DNA of 49,411 nucleotides from the NCBI GenBank assembly GCA_019119595.1, contig DWWS01000047.1, positions 1 through 49,411 on the forward strand. Reading direction: 5' to 3'. The translations under genes were made by a program, and so were the position numbers. This stretch comes from Candidatus Eisenbergiella merdavium. GTDB taxonomy: Bacteria > Bacillota > Clostridia > Lachnospirales > Lachnospiraceae. Position 1 is the first letter of the stretch. Each line of letters opens with the position of its first letter. The notes under the pieces were generated by a model that saw nothing but the letters and a program-made list of their open reading frames with translations, ran no database searches and had not been told where the DNA came from. Positions 24,100 to 33,186 of the stretch are shown in pieces.

Positions 24100-25128
24100 T
24101 CAGCATTCATTTTTTATTTCTCTATTTTTATTCTCTTTTCTCCATTCGTTGTAGGCACCAAGGCAGTTGGTCTTAAATCCGTCCGCTCCAATCCGTTCCA
24201 GCATATCCCACCAGGAGGGCGTATCTCCCAGATTGGAAAATACCCGGATCCCCCTTTGATGCAGGAGCTCAACCTCATCTTTGCCGAAGGCTCCGGCGTT
24301 CAGGCCGACCTCGTACAGCTCCCATTCATCCAGAATGGGAAGGGTGCTCTCGCTGAGAAAGCGGAGGTTTGCTCCAAGGCGCAGGCCCTCCGGCTTCGGA
24401 TTTCTTTTGTAAAAGTCCTGGATTTCCCGGTTGCAGGCTTCGATTCCGGAAAAAAGAATGCACCTGTGCGCCGTTCCCGTTCTCCGGATCAGTCTGTCCG
24501 TCTCTTCGATCAGACCTTCCTCTTTACATTCGATTTCCGTAAAAAAGCCTTCGGGCTGAGTATTGATCCAGTTCAGATAATCCTCAAGAGGCATATAGTG
24601 ATCCAGTCTGCCGTCCTGTTTTCCCAGAACCTGATACATATCCCGGTAGTTTATATGAAACCATTGAAAAAGCCGGCTGATGCGTTCTTCTCCCGGAAGG
24701 TATTCCGCTGCGGAAAGGCACTGCATCGCTCTTGCCCTTATGGTTTCCCGGTCGTCAAGCTCCCAGGGAAAATAGGCGTACAGCTCATTTTCAAAGCCGC
24801 CCTCCGGAAAGTGTTCCAGAAGATGTCCGGCGAAGGGAAGCATAACATGACATACCTCCTCCAATGACATTTCATTGACACAGCGCTCCTCTATCACCGG
24901 AGCGCCGCACATCACCCGGAGAAAGCCCGCATCGTGGGCGGTCACAATTTTCCCATCCCCTGTTTTCCGGATATCCGTTTCGATTCCCTCACAGCCTTTT
25001 CTCACCGCGCCTGTAAAAGCGGACAGGGTATTTTCCGGGCCGGACCAGATATCCCCCCTGTGGGCGATCCGGGCCGGCCGGTCAAGGCCGGAGCGCGATC
25101 TGGGCCTTTGCGTTATTTTTTCTCCCAT
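24100..25128 (-). CDS. Glycerophosphodiester phosphodiesterase family protein (GDPD 1)
   Basis: This 342-residue GDPD TIM-barrel enzyme has the canonical catalytic set: AHRGD with PENTLSAF, GIETDIRKTGDG (metal-binding Glu and Asp) and TAHD (second catalytic His). An insertion of about 100 residues (about 80-180) between the first barrel strands makes it longer than the usual 240-250. It hydrolyses glycerophosphodiesters to sn-glycerol 3-phosphate and an alcohol. It overlaps the preceding permease gene by 16 bp and is the last gene of the operon starting at 29737. It has no signal peptide, so it should act on imported substrate. Confidence 0.87.
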   Translation of the reverse strand: MGEKITQRPRSRSGLDRPARIAHRGDIWSGPENTLSAFTGAVRKGCEGIETDIRKTGDGKIVTAHDAGFLRVMCGAPVIEERCVNEMSLEEVCHVMLPFAGHLLEHFPEGGFENELYAYFPWELDDRETIRARAMQCLSAAEYLPGEERISRLFQWFHINYRDMYQVLGKQDGRLDHYMPLEDYLNWINTQPEGFFTEIECKEEGLIEETDRLIRRTGTAHRCILFSGIEACNREIQDFYKRNPKPEGLRLGANLRFLSESTLPILDEWELYEVGLNAGAFGKDEVELLHQRGIRVFSNLGDTPSWWDMLERIGADGFKTNCLGAYNEWRKENKNREIKNEC

Positions 25129-25958
25129 TCCTGCTCCTTCATATTGGTATGGATGTACACTGCAGCCGACAGGGCTGAGAAAAGGAAGATGATGACGGAC
25201 AGGGCCGCCGCCCGTTCATAGTGGAAATTGTTGAACAGGCTGTACAGGGCGATTCCCAGCATCTGAGGATTGTTTCCGTCCATCAGATAGGGCGTTGTAA
25301 AGGAACCGATATTGCTCATGAAGATAAAGGTTATTGCGATGAACACATCCTTATAGGTCAGAGGAAGGATCATGCTGAAAAACAGCTTTGCCTTGCCCGC
25401 TCCCGCATCCTGCGCCGCCTCGATGATGGAATCCGGAATGGCCGACATGGCGGATGCCAGAAGCATGGTGGCAAAGGGGATGTTGAACCAGAGGTTCATC
25501 ATGATGACGCCCTTTTCATTGTACATCAGTCCAAGCTGAATGTTCAGGCCGAACAGCTGGCCGATCCGGTTGATCAGCCCGGAATCCCGGATGATGGTGA
25601 TCATGCCGTTGACGGCGACCAGACCGGGGATGAAGCGTGGAAGCAGGTACAGGTTTCCGATCAGCCTGCTGACCGTACTGTTGGAAAATCTCAGATACAT
25701 GGCGAGCAGGTAGGCGATCACGATGCAGGCAAGAACGGTGATCACCACAATCTTCAGAGTATAGAGGATGTTGTTCACCTGGATGGGATCGGTGAAAAAG
25801 TAAATATAGTTATCCAGCCCAACGCCTCCTTCCTCCAGCTGGAAGCTCCTGCCGATGTTGCTGATAATGGGGAACAAAACCACCACTGCAAGAAGCAGCA
25901 TGGAAGGAAGCACCAGAAGGTAGGGAAGGATTTTGACGATCAGTCTTCTTTCTTTCAT
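25113..25958 (-). CDS. ABC transporter permease (PotB/type I importer)
   Basis: This 281-residue permease has about six membrane helices and the EAA-like loop in EAAQDAGAGKAKLFFSMILP. The hydrophobic N-terminal LPYLLVLPSMLLLAVVVLFP is typical of the spermidine/putrescine, Fe3+ and phosphonate importer class. It pairs with the second permease at 28227-29069. It lies between the binding protein and GDPD 1 in the operon. Confidence 0.88.
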   Translation of the reverse strand: MKERRLIVKILPYLLVLPSMLLLAVVVLFPIISNIGRSFQLEEGGVGLDNYIYFFTDPIQVNNILYTLKIVVITVLACIVIAYLLAMYLRFSNSTVSRLIGNLYLLPRFIPGLVAVNGMITIIRDSGLINRIGQLFGLNIQLGLMYNEKGVIMMNLWFNIPFATMLLASAMSAIPDSIIEAAQDAGAGKAKLFFSMILPLTYKDVFIAITFIFMSNIGSFTTPYLMDGNNPQMLGIALYSLFNNFHYERAAALSVIIFLFSALSAAVYIHTNMKEQEWEKK

Positions 25959-25977
25959 GAAAATCTCCTGTCTGCGT

Positions 25978-27132
25978 TTATTCCAGCGTTCCGATCTTCG
26001 CGTCCCACTGTTCGTTCAGCTTCGTGCCAAGTTCGCCGATGGCGCTGACACGGAAGGCTTCGATCTTCAGATCGGAAATGGTCCGGGTCAGCTCCGGATT
26101 CAAAAGGTCAAAGCTGATAACAGGGATGGCCGCCATGGATTCCAGCGCGATGTTCTGGGCCTCCGGGCTGAGCATATAATTGATGAAGGCATAGGCCGCG
26201 TCATTCTTCGCGCCGATCTGAGGCATTCCGAAGCAGACCGTATTCCCGGTGAACGCGGGCTCGATCTGAACGAGCTTGATGGATTCGGGCATGGTTCCCT
26301 GCTGCTGCTGGGAAAGCACCATATCGGCCCAGGCAGGGGTCATGTCGATCTCCTTATTGGCAAGAAGATCCAGCGTTCCCTGATTCTTGTTGGGGTATAC
26401 CACCTTTCCGGAGGACTGGTACATATAAGGATGCAGCTCCTCCAGCAGCCCAAAGCCCTGATCCCACTGTTCCATGTTCGCTTCATCCGTGGAGGTAAGC
26501 GCAGATTCCTCCATGAAATTATAAATGCCTGTCAGCACGAAGGAAGCGCCTGCCCCGCCTGATCCGGGCGTATTGTAGGCAAATCTCCCCGGATTGTCCT
26601 TGATCCACTGATAAAGCTCCTCCGCTGTGGCAGGCGGATTCGTCACCGTCTCCGAGTTGTAGGCGAGAAGAACCGTCGTTCCACGGTAGGGCACCAGAAG
26701 GTCGCTTCTGAAGCTGGCCGTCACTTCAAGATTTTCATAATTGGGAATTTTGCCGGTATCAACGGGCACAAACATGTCCTCGCCGCCCTGTTCGATATAG
26801 CTGGTAACGGAAGCGTCGCTGAGCTCCACCAGATCGTAATCCGTATTGGTCTGCCCCGCTTTCTTCGCCGCAACGATGCGGTCGGTCAGCCCCTGCGCAC
26901 CGGTTCCGGAGGTGATAAATTCCAGTTTGGCCACGTAGCCCTCGGTATTCGTCTCGTTGAAGTTTTCAATCTGCTTCTCCAGCTGTACGCGGACGTTGTC
27001 CGAACCCTCCGCCCAGATCGTCACCGTCTTGTCGTCGCCTGCCGCGGAAGCGGAGGCTGCGCCGCATCCTGCGAGGGTTGTTACTGCCATTGCCGCTACG
27101 AGCAGCACTGCTGCGATTTTTCTGAATTTCAT
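25978..27132 (-). CDS. ABC transporter substrate-binding lipoprotein
   Basis: This 384-residue lipoprotein has lipobox LAGC (about residue 22) and a class II binding-protein fold (VTIWAEGSDNVRVQLEKQIE, later AYAFINYMLSPEAQN) of the PotD/AfuA-like type. The ligand cannot be read from sequence. Because the operon also carries two GDPDs, a glycerophosphodiester or similar phosphoester is likelier than polyamine. It is encoded between the ATPase and the first permease. Confidence 0.87.
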   Translation of the reverse strand: MKFRKIAAVLLVAAMAVTTLAGCGAASASAAGDDKTVTIWAEGSDNVRVQLEKQIENFNETNTEGYVAKLEFITSGTGAQGLTDRIVAAKKAGQTNTDYDLVELSDASVTSYIEQGGEDMFVPVDTGKIPNYENLEVTASFRSDLLVPYRGTTVLLAYNSETVTNPPATAEELYQWIKDNPGRFAYNTPGSGGAGASFVLTGIYNFMEESALTSTDEANMEQWDQGFGLLEELHPYMYQSSGKVVYPNKNQGTLDLLANKEIDMTPAWADMVLSQQQQGTMPESIKLVQIEPAFTGNTVCFGMPQIGAKNDAAYAFINYMLSPEAQNIALESMAAIPVISFDLLNPELTRTISDLKIEAFRVSAIGELGTKLNEQWDAKIGTLE

Positions 27133-27170
27133 ACCTTTTCTCCTTATCTTTTGTCTGATGTCTGCATGGT

Positions 27171-28151
27171 TTACGCGCTGTATTCACATACCCGGTTAAA
27201 GGAAAGAGATACTCTGTCCTGCACGCGGAAGCCTCCTGCCAGCGCCCTGTTCAGATAGGATTTCACGGTCTGGTTCCCCATCTGTACGATGATCTCCGCA
27301 TAATGTCCAAGCATCATGATGCTGCGCACGCTGCCAACCATGTCTCCGCTCTCTCCTCTGGTCAGGACGATATCCTCCGGGCGCACCGCCAGCGTCCTTC
27401 CGTTGTTTTCCTCTATGAAGTTCATCTCCCCGATGAAGGAAGCCACATATTTTGTCGCGGGATTATCATAGATTTCCTCAGGCGTTCCGATCTGCTCGAT
27501 CACGCCCTTGTTCATGACCACGATCCTGTGGGAAAGAGCCATGGCTTCCTCCTGGTCGTGGGTGACGAAAACCACCGTTATATTAAGCTCCTCCTGAATC
27601 CGCTTCAGCTCCTCCCGCATCTGCTGGCGGATCTTTGCGTCCAGCGCGGAAAAGGGCTCGTCCAGCAGGAGCACGGAAGGCTTTAACAGAAGCGCCCGTG
27701 CGATGGCCACCCTCTGCTGCTGGCCGCCGGAAAGCTGATTGGGATATTTCTTTCCGTATCCGTCCATTCCCACAAGCTTCAGGGCTTCATCCGCTTCCTT
27801 CTTCATCACGTTCTTGGGAACCCTGCGCAGCTTCAGGCCGAACATCAGGTTCTCATAAACGGTCATATGAGGCCAGAGGTTGTAGCTCTGGAATACCATG
27901 GCGGTGGGACGTTTTTCCGGAGGAAGGTCCTGAATCTCCTGCTCGTCCAGAAGGATCTCCCCTCCGTCGATCTTCAGAAAGCCTCCCAGGGTTCTCAGGA
28001 TCGTGGATTTTCCGCAGCCGCTGGGGCCGAGCATGGTGACAAATTCTCCCTCATGTACCTGGATATTGATGTTTTCCACCCCGTCTCCGTTGGGGTAGGT
28101 TTTTTTCATGTTTTTGATCTCCAGCTTGATTTTCTTTTTTACCGATGACAT
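27171..28151 (-). CDS. ABC transporter ATP-binding protein (PotA/UgpC type)
   Basis: This 326-residue ATPase has Walker [11 protein letters not shown]-loop region MVFQSYNLWPHM, signature [15 protein letters not shown], Walker B VLLLDEPFSALDA and a C-terminal TOBE regulatory domain (about 240-320, RPEDIVLTRGESGD). It energises the importer formed with the permeases at 25113 and 28227. Confidence 0.92.
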   Translation of the reverse strand: MSSVKKKIKLEIKNMKKTYPNGDGVENINIQVHEGEFVTMLGPSGCGKSTILRTLGGFLKIDGGEILLDEQEIQDLPPEKRPTAMVFQSYNLWPHMTVYENLMFGLKLRRVPKNVMKKEADEALKLVGMDGYGKKYPNQLSGGQQQRVAIARALLLKPSVLLLDEPFSALDAKIRQQMREELKRIQEELNITVVFVTHDQEEAMALSHRIVVMNKGVIEQIGTPEEIYDNPATKYVASFIGEMNFIEENNGRTLAVRPEDIVLTRGESGDMVGSVRSIMMLGHYAEIIVQMGNQTVKSYLNRALAGGFRVQDRVSLSFNRVCEYSA

Positions 28152-28226
28152 AGCTACCTCTCATTTTCTCTGATTCCGCCCTGCCGGAAAGGGCCGGCGG
28201 CTTTTGTCTCTCCGTTTTCTATTGTA

Positions 28227-29069
28227 CTATTTCATGTTGTAGCCCTTTGCGATGGCCTCCGGCCCCACATATTTTCTGAGCGCGATGAGAATGACGATGG
28301 TGGGGATGATCAGGAGCAGGGACAGCACAGGGCCGGCCGTGATGGGATACTGCATGATGACGCCGTAAAGCTCCACCGGCATGGTCTTGATCTGGGGAAA
28401 TCCTACCAGAAGCGTGCCCTGCGATTCCTCCAGCGAGCCGAGGAAGGTAAACACCGACGCCACGATGATCCCCGGCATCGCCATGGGAAGGGTGATGGAG
28501 AAAAACGTTCTCACCGGCCCCGCTCCTGCGTCCCTCGCCGATTCCTCCTGCTGGGAATGGATGCTCCGGAACGCGTTCGCCGGAATCCAGGTCATGAACA
28601 TCAGGGAATTCAGCACATGGATCAGCACCACGCCGGGAAGGGTTCCCATCAGGTTCAGGCGGTAAAAAATCACGCCGATGGATATGTAAAGCCCCATCTT
28701 CGGAAACGCATTGCTCAGAAGAAAGGAAAGCAGGAAGATTTTCTTTCCCCTGAACTGAAACCTGCCCAGCGCATAGGCCGCGGGAATGCAGATCAAAAGG
28801 GAAACGAAGGTGACGATCACCGCCAGAACAAAGGAAAGCAGGATGGAGCTTACCAGGCTGTTCTGCTCGAATACGAACCCCCACCACTTGAAACCGAATT
28901 CCTGCGGGAACACGGCCGGAACCTCATATCGGTTCGCAAAGGCCAGCATGCAGAGGTTCAGCAGGGGAAGATAGAAAAACAGAACGAATACACCGAACAG
29001 AATATATTCCAGAAAACGCTTCTTCCCCATGGTGTGGTACATCGCTCTCGGACTCATTATTTTTATCAT
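28227..29069 (-). CDS. ABC transporter permease (PotC type)
   Basis: This 280-residue permease with about six membrane helices has the EAA-like loop EESARDAGAGPVRTFFSITLPMAMPG. It is the second, PotC-like membrane subunit. Its start overlaps the end of GDPD 2 by 4 bp. A 75-bp gap with a short GC-rich hairpin (about 28176-28200) separates it from the ATPase gene. Confidence 0.88.
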   Translation of the reverse strand: MIKIMSPRAMYHTMGKKRFLEYILFGVFVLFFYLPLLNLCMLAFANRYEVPAVFPQEFGFKWWGFVFEQNSLVSSILLSFVLAVIVTFVSLLICIPAAYALGRFQFRGKKIFLLSFLLSNAFPKMGLYISIGVIFYRLNLMGTLPGVVLIHVLNSLMFMTWIPANAFRSIHSQQEESARDAGAGPVRTFFSITLPMAMPGIIVASVFTFLGSLEESQGTLLVGFPQIKTMPVELYGVIMQYPITAGPVLSLLLIIPTIVILIALRKYVGPEAIAKGYNMK

Positions 29070-29737
29070 AGCCGCTCCTCATCTCTTATCGTTATCAACC
29101 GCTTCAGCCGTTTTGTGGTGATGTTATCCACATGCTCTCTCAGAAATTTCCTCTGAAGTTCTTCCTCGTCCACCGTCCAGACAGAAACGCCGATCCCCTT
29201 TTCCTTCGCCTGCTTAAGCACCTGCTCCGCAAGACTGTAATGCCAGTTGATCCCTGCCGCAGCATAGGCTTCCATTTCACAAAGGACTTCCGAAAGAAGC
29301 TCTCCCGCTTTGTTAGGTCCCTCCTTTGATTTCAGAAGCCGGAAGGCGTCAGGCAGGAATACCTCCAGATTCGCATACCAGACAACGGAAGGAAACGCAC
29401 GGCTTTCCTTTCGGAAAAGCTGAGGATTCACGTCCCCGGTAAAGATCAGTCGACTTTCCATTCCGTATTCCAGAGCCAGCCGGTAAATTTCCTCCTCCAG
29501 CCCCTTCTGCTTGAGATCACAGTTGATCTTTTTCTTCGGAATCCCTTCCGCCATACGGAAGGCCTCCTCCAGCGTTACGGCATCCTCCTCTGTCTCATCG
29601 TGGGACAGGATCAGTTTTCCTTCTCCGTTTTTTCTCACGTCCACCTCCACCGCGTCAGCCTCCGACAGAAGCGCCGTCCTGAGAAATTCCAGAGAGTTTT
29701 CCGGCGTTCCGTCACAGCCGGAATGTGCTGTTATCAT
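29066..29737 (-). CDS. Glycerophosphodiester phosphodiesterase family protein (GDPD 2)
   Basis: This GDPD-family protein of about 223 residues has AHSGCDGTPENSLEF, AVEVDVRKNGEGKL (metal Glu and Asp) and LSHDET (catalytic His). The Arg of the usual HRG motif is Ser here. The frame is open far upstream to 29989, but the domain begins at MITAHSG (29737); ATG 29749 (MKCSM) is an alternative, and AAAGGA lies 11 nt before 29737. It is the first gene of the six-gene GDPD-ABC operon. Confidence 0.78.
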   Translation of the reverse strand: MITAHSGCDGTPENSLEFLRTALLSEADAVEVDVRKNGEGKLILSHDETEEDAVTLEEAFRMAEGIPKKKINCDLKQKGLEEEIYRLALEYGMESRLIFTGDVNPQLFRKESRAFPSVVWYANLEVFLPDAFRLLKSKEGPNKAGELLSEVLCEMEAYAAAGINWHYSLAEQVLKQAKEKGIGVSVWTVDEEELQRKFLREHVDNITTKRLKRLITIRDEERL

Positions 29738-30042
29738 GCTGCATTTCATCCTTTCTTTCATACGCTTTTTGATTTTCTTCCAAGCTTTATCAGCTTTTTT
29801 CAAACCCCGGCTTTCGTTTCTGCCGGGCCCGCACATTATATTAACAGAGCCTTTCCCGTCCTTATCACCATATTTCCCTATAATCTTTGTAAAATGAATT
29901 TTCCTCTCAGGCGCCTTTTGGGGCCCCTTTGTAAAATGCTTCCCGCGGATTTTAAATTTCTGTAAACTCTCTATCTTTTTCCATTTCATAAAGGTAAACT
30001 GATTGCCAAAGCCAGATGCATTAAGAAAGGAATTTTCGTTTT

Positions 30043-30537
30043 ATGAATATGGAAACGATTTTTAAGGGAACCCTTCAGAAAAATTTTCTGGGGAACGTCA
30101 TTTACCAGTTTCAGCTTCCCTGCCCCTGCCGGCAGCTTCATATCAGCCTTGTCTGCCGGCAGCAGGATCAGAAAAGCGCCGCAGCCCTCCATGAGAAAGA
30201 AGCGGTGGCGGCTTTCCTGACGCATTGCAGAAGGCTTCCGGATAAAGAAGAAAAAGAAAAGCTTCTTTCTCAGATGAAGACTGAGATTCAGCTCGCCGCC
30301 TTCCTTTCCGGAGCGTTTCTCGGAAATATCCACAGGCCGGGCAGCGTAAAGGAAATGCATTTTTCTCCGGATGAGGAAAGAACCTGCGGCTGCATGGACA
30401 AAAAAGGGCCCTTTCACGGGCTTCTGAAGCTTGTGGTCAACTCCTTCGGCGTGCTGGAGGAAGAACTGTCCTATGAATTAAAGGTGATCTGTATTCCCGT
30501 CGGCCTCGACGAAGAAACGGAGGATAAGAAATGCTGA
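30043..30537 (+). CDS. Hypothetical protein coupled to a PHP-domain hydrolase
   Basis: This 164-residue protein is not recognised. It begins with beta-rich sequence (FKGTLQKNFLGNVIYQFQLP), has a CPC motif and several scattered Cys, then a helical middle and a strand-rich end (LSYELKVICIPVGL). Its stop overlaps the start of the PHP gene (ATGCTGA), indicating translational coupling and a shared function. It is divergent from the GDPD-ABC operon. It may be a partner or accessory beta-sandwich protein for the hydrolase; this is inferred from coupling only. Confidence 0.7.
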   Translation: MNMETIFKGTLQKNFLGNVIYQFQLPCPCRQLHISLVCRQQDQKSAAALHEKEAVAAFLTHCRRLPDKEEKEKLLSQMKTEIQLAAFLSGAFLGNIHRPGSVKEMHFSPDEERTCGCMDKKGPFHGLLKLVVNSFGVLEEELSYELKVICIPVGLDEETEDKKC

Positions 30538-31505
30538 AAAGAATCGAGCTTCACAATCACAGTCTGGAATCGGACGGCTGCATGAGCGTTGAGGCGCTGG
30601 CCTCCTGGCTGATCTCCAACCGGATAACCGCGTTCTCTCTCACGGACCACAACACAGTATCCGGCTTTCCGCTTTTGCATAAATATTGGAAAGAAAATCC
30701 GATGTTTGAGTATCTGACGGGCTTCGAGCTAACCTCCTGGTACGGGCATATCCTGTGCCAGAATGTGAAGGAATATCTTCCCTGGGACGATCTTGACGCT
30801 GAAAACGGGGATCTTTTTCTGGATAGAGTCCATGCGCAGGGAGGGCTTGTGGGGATTGCTCATCCCAAAAGCTTTCCCCACCCGGTTTCCAACGGACTCC
30901 GGTTTGAATATGCCGTTCATGACTGGACCCGGGTGGATTTTATTGAAATTATAAACAATTCCCATCCCGCTTTTCCGGATAACGCGGAATCGATCCGTTA
31001 CTGGGAGGACAGGCTGCTCCATGGCTTTTCAGACGGGATCTCCATCGCCCCGGTTTCCGGCATGGATCTGCATGCTCCCGTCGATATGAGCCGCTATTAC
31101 CGCACCTGGCTGGAGCTGGATGACCATGATCTGAGGGAGGCTCCCCTCTCTGAGCAGTTGGAGACTGCAATAAAGAAAAACAGGACCATCGTTTCCAACG
31201 GTCCTGTGCTTCTGTATAAAAGGGACGGGGATTTTCTCTCCCTGCAGGTCGATCTGACTGCGGACGAAAGGGTGAGCGGCCTTCCCGCCGATACGCCGTT
31301 CCTGCTTTCCCTGCGTTCTCCCTCCGCCTTCTTCCTGCGAAGGCTTCAGGGAAGCGCGGTTCTCTCCCTTTCCGCCTGTGGTATCAAAAGGGAGGAGCCT
31401 GTGGTCCTCAGGCTGTATCCGGAGCAGAACAGCCTGTCCACCCGGAAGCTTTTGCCTCCGAAGGATATCCTTCCGTCCTGCATCCGCGCAAGCCTTCCTG
31501 GATGA
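30531..31505 (+). CDS. PHP domain-containing metal-dependent hydrolase (CehA/McbA type)
   Basis: This 324-residue PHP-domain protein has metal-binding motifs in order: LHNHSLESDG, LTDHNTVSG, GHILCQN, GIAHPKSF and SGMDLHAP. PHP domains bind two or three metals and cleave phosphoesters or related bonds. CehA/McbA-like members act on small molecules. The last 80 residues form a separate beta-rich region. The location next to a GDPD-ABC operon hints at a role in phosphoester breakdown, which is inference. Confidence 0.83.
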   Translation: MLKRIELHNHSLESDGCMSVEALASWLISNRITAFSLTDHNTVSGFPLLHKYWKENPMFEYLTGFELTSWYGHILCQNVKEYLPWDDLDAENGDLFLDRVHAQGGLVGIAHPKSFPHPVSNGLRFEYAVHDWTRVDFIEIINNSHPAFPDNAESIRYWEDRLLHGFSDGISIAPVSGMDLHAPVDMSRYYRTWLELDDHDLREAPLSEQLETAIKKNRTIVSNGPVLLYKRDGDFLSLQVDLTADERVSGLPADTPFLLSLRSPSAFFLRRLQGSAVLSLSACGIKREEPVVLRLYPEQNSLSTRKLLPPKDILPSCIRASLPG

Positions 31506-31560
31506 GCGGATATTCCCGCCCCGGACTTTTATCCCGCGGGGCGGAGAAAGTCCGCATTTT
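31506..31560. terminator. Terminator between PHP and GH32 genes
   Basis: CCGCCCCG (31516-31523) and CGGGGCGG (31537-31544), with outer GCGGA/TCCGC, followed by ATTTTG on the plus strand. The genes converge here, so it probably serves both. Confidence 0.7.
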
Positions 31561-31573
31561 GTTCCTCCAAAGA

Positions 31574-33097
31574 TCAGTCGATGCGGTAAATATCCACCGC
31601 CGCCTTCCCGGAAACCTTCACCGTCACATTTCCTCTCCTCCGGTCAGAGGGCAGCTCCATCATGGCGAGAACCAGCCCGTTTTCCGCGGAAGCCTCCAGA
31701 AGCTCCCCGTCCGCAAGAAGAGAAAAGTCATTAAGATACTTTCCGATCTCATAAACCTCATCTCCCACCCCAAGCTTTCCGCAGGAGGCGGCATAAGTGA
31801 TCGGCGTGCCGTAGAGGTCCACGGAAAAATCGGACGGCTTTTCCATTCGGATGCAGATTTCCAACGCGCCGTCCCGCTGGGACATGCAGAACACCTTCCC
31901 CTCCCCTTCCGAGGAATGAACGGGACGTCTCGCGCCGATAAAGCTGTCCACGGGGAGCTGTCTGAGCCGGTATCCCTCCTGTGTTTTAACCAGCGTCAGC
32001 TTTCTTGGAAGGCCCATCGCTCCTGTATAAAGCTTGTTCCGGTTTTTCGTGCGCAGCCAGGGGATCAGGATCACATCCTCCGTTCCCCACACGGTCTGGG
32101 CGGCATAGGGAACCGTGGTTTTCCAGGCCTTCCGGCGCACACCATCCGGAGTGAATTCGCGGCCGTCAAATTCCCCGGTGAAATAATAGCCGTCCGCGCT
32201 TAAAAATACCCATTTTCCCCCGCCGCCTTCTACAGGAAGCTTTCTCAGGTCGGGGCATTCCCACGCTTTTTCCAGCGTCAGTGTCTGCGTTTTCTTCCAG
32301 CTCTTTAAGTCTTTGGAGCGCAGGATCGCAAAATCGTTTTCCCGCAGATACAGAACCATGTAATAGGCTCCGCTTTCCTCATGCCAGTACACCTTGGGAT
32401 CCCGGTTCTCCTCCGCGAGCTGCCTGACCGCGCAGCCGTCCAGACGCTCCAGCGTTTCCCCTCCGTCCGTACTCACGGCGATCCGCTGGGTGAAGGTCTT
32501 TCCCCTGCTCCATTCCGATTTGCTTCCCGCACAGGTATAGAAATAAATCTGAGCGTCCGCGTCCAGGCCGAGAAGCCCCTTTTCGTTAATGATGCCGCTC
32601 CCGGAAAAAACGGTTCCGTCCTCATCCGGGTAGAGCGCGGTTTCCTTCTTTTCCCAATGAAGCAGATCCCTGCTGACCGCATGTCCCCAGCACATGTTTT
32701 CCCATTTTGTATCAAAGGGATTGTGCTGGTAATACATGTGATAAGTTCCGTCCTGGCAGATCAGCCCGTTGGGATCGTTGATCCACCCCGTATCCGCCGT
32801 AAAATGGATCAGCGGATGGGACTGGCAGACCTCCGGGATGCTGTCCGAAAGCGCGATGGCGTCCAGAAAACCGTCCGGCACATCTCCCTCCACCAGCATT
32901 TTTCTTCCCGCATACTTTTCCACGTTCAGGGGGGCAAAATAGTGAAAGCCGTAAAAGCCTTCCTCCTCCTCACTGACCGGAATCTGAAATTCAAAAGCCT
33001 TTCCCTCCTGTACGGAAAAGGAAACCGTTCTGGTCTTTTTTTCCGCACAGACGGGGATCAGCAGATATTTTCTATCGATCCGGATATATTTTTTCAC
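31574..33097 (-). CDS. Glycoside hydrolase family 32 (beta-fructosidase / sucrose-6-phosphate hydrolase)
   Basis: This 507-residue enzyme has the GH32 catalytic triad motifs: WINDPNG (nucleophile Asp), RDPKVYW (transition-state Asp) and WECPDL (acid/base Glu), then a C-terminal beta-sandwich. It has no signal peptide, so it should cleave sucrose, sucrose 6-phosphate or short fructans inside the cell. The N-terminal 90 residues form an extra beta domain. The start codon is at 33097, with GGAGGTAAACA upstream in a CTTCGGAATGGAGG module. Confidence 0.88.
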   Translation of the reverse strand: MKKYIRIDRKYLLIPVCAEKKTRTVSFSVQEGKAFEFQIPVSEEEEGFYGFHYFAPLNVEKYAGRKMLVEGDVPDGFLDAIALSDSIPEVCQSHPLIHFTADTGWINDPNGLICQDGTYHMYYQHNPFDTKWENMCWGHAVSRDLLHWEKKETALYPDEDGTVFSGSGIINEKGLLGLDADAQIYFYTCAGSKSEWSRGKTFTQRIAVSTDGGETLERLDGCAVRQLAEENRDPKVYWHEESGAYYMVLYLRENDFAILRSKDLKSWKKTQTLTLEKAWECPDLRKLPVEGGGGKWVFLSADGYYFTGEFDGREFTPDGVRRKAWKTTVPYAAQTVWGTEDVILIPWLRTKNRNKLYTGAMGLPRKLTLVKTQEGYRLRQLPVDSFIGARRPVHSSEGEGKVFCMSQRDGALEICIRMEKPSDFSVDLYGTPITYAASCGKLGVGDEVYEIGKYLNDFSLLADGELLEASAENGLVLAMMELPSDRRRGNVTVKVSGKAAVDIYRID

Positions 33098-33105
33098 TGT
33101 TTACC

Positions 33106-33172
33106 TCCATTCCGAAGCGCTTTACGAGGAGGAACGCGCGCCAAAGCTCAAATCTGGCGCTGCGATCTCTGC
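33106..33172 (-). repeat. Partial copy of the leader element (copy C)
   Basis: CCTCCATTCCGAAGCG is followed by an H1-like hairpin GCGCCA-loop-TGGCGC, with arms different from copies A and B but self-complementary. H2 and H3 are absent. It supplies the ribosome binding site of the GH32 gene. Confidence 0.6.
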
Positions 33173-33186
33173 CTCCGGCCCTTACC

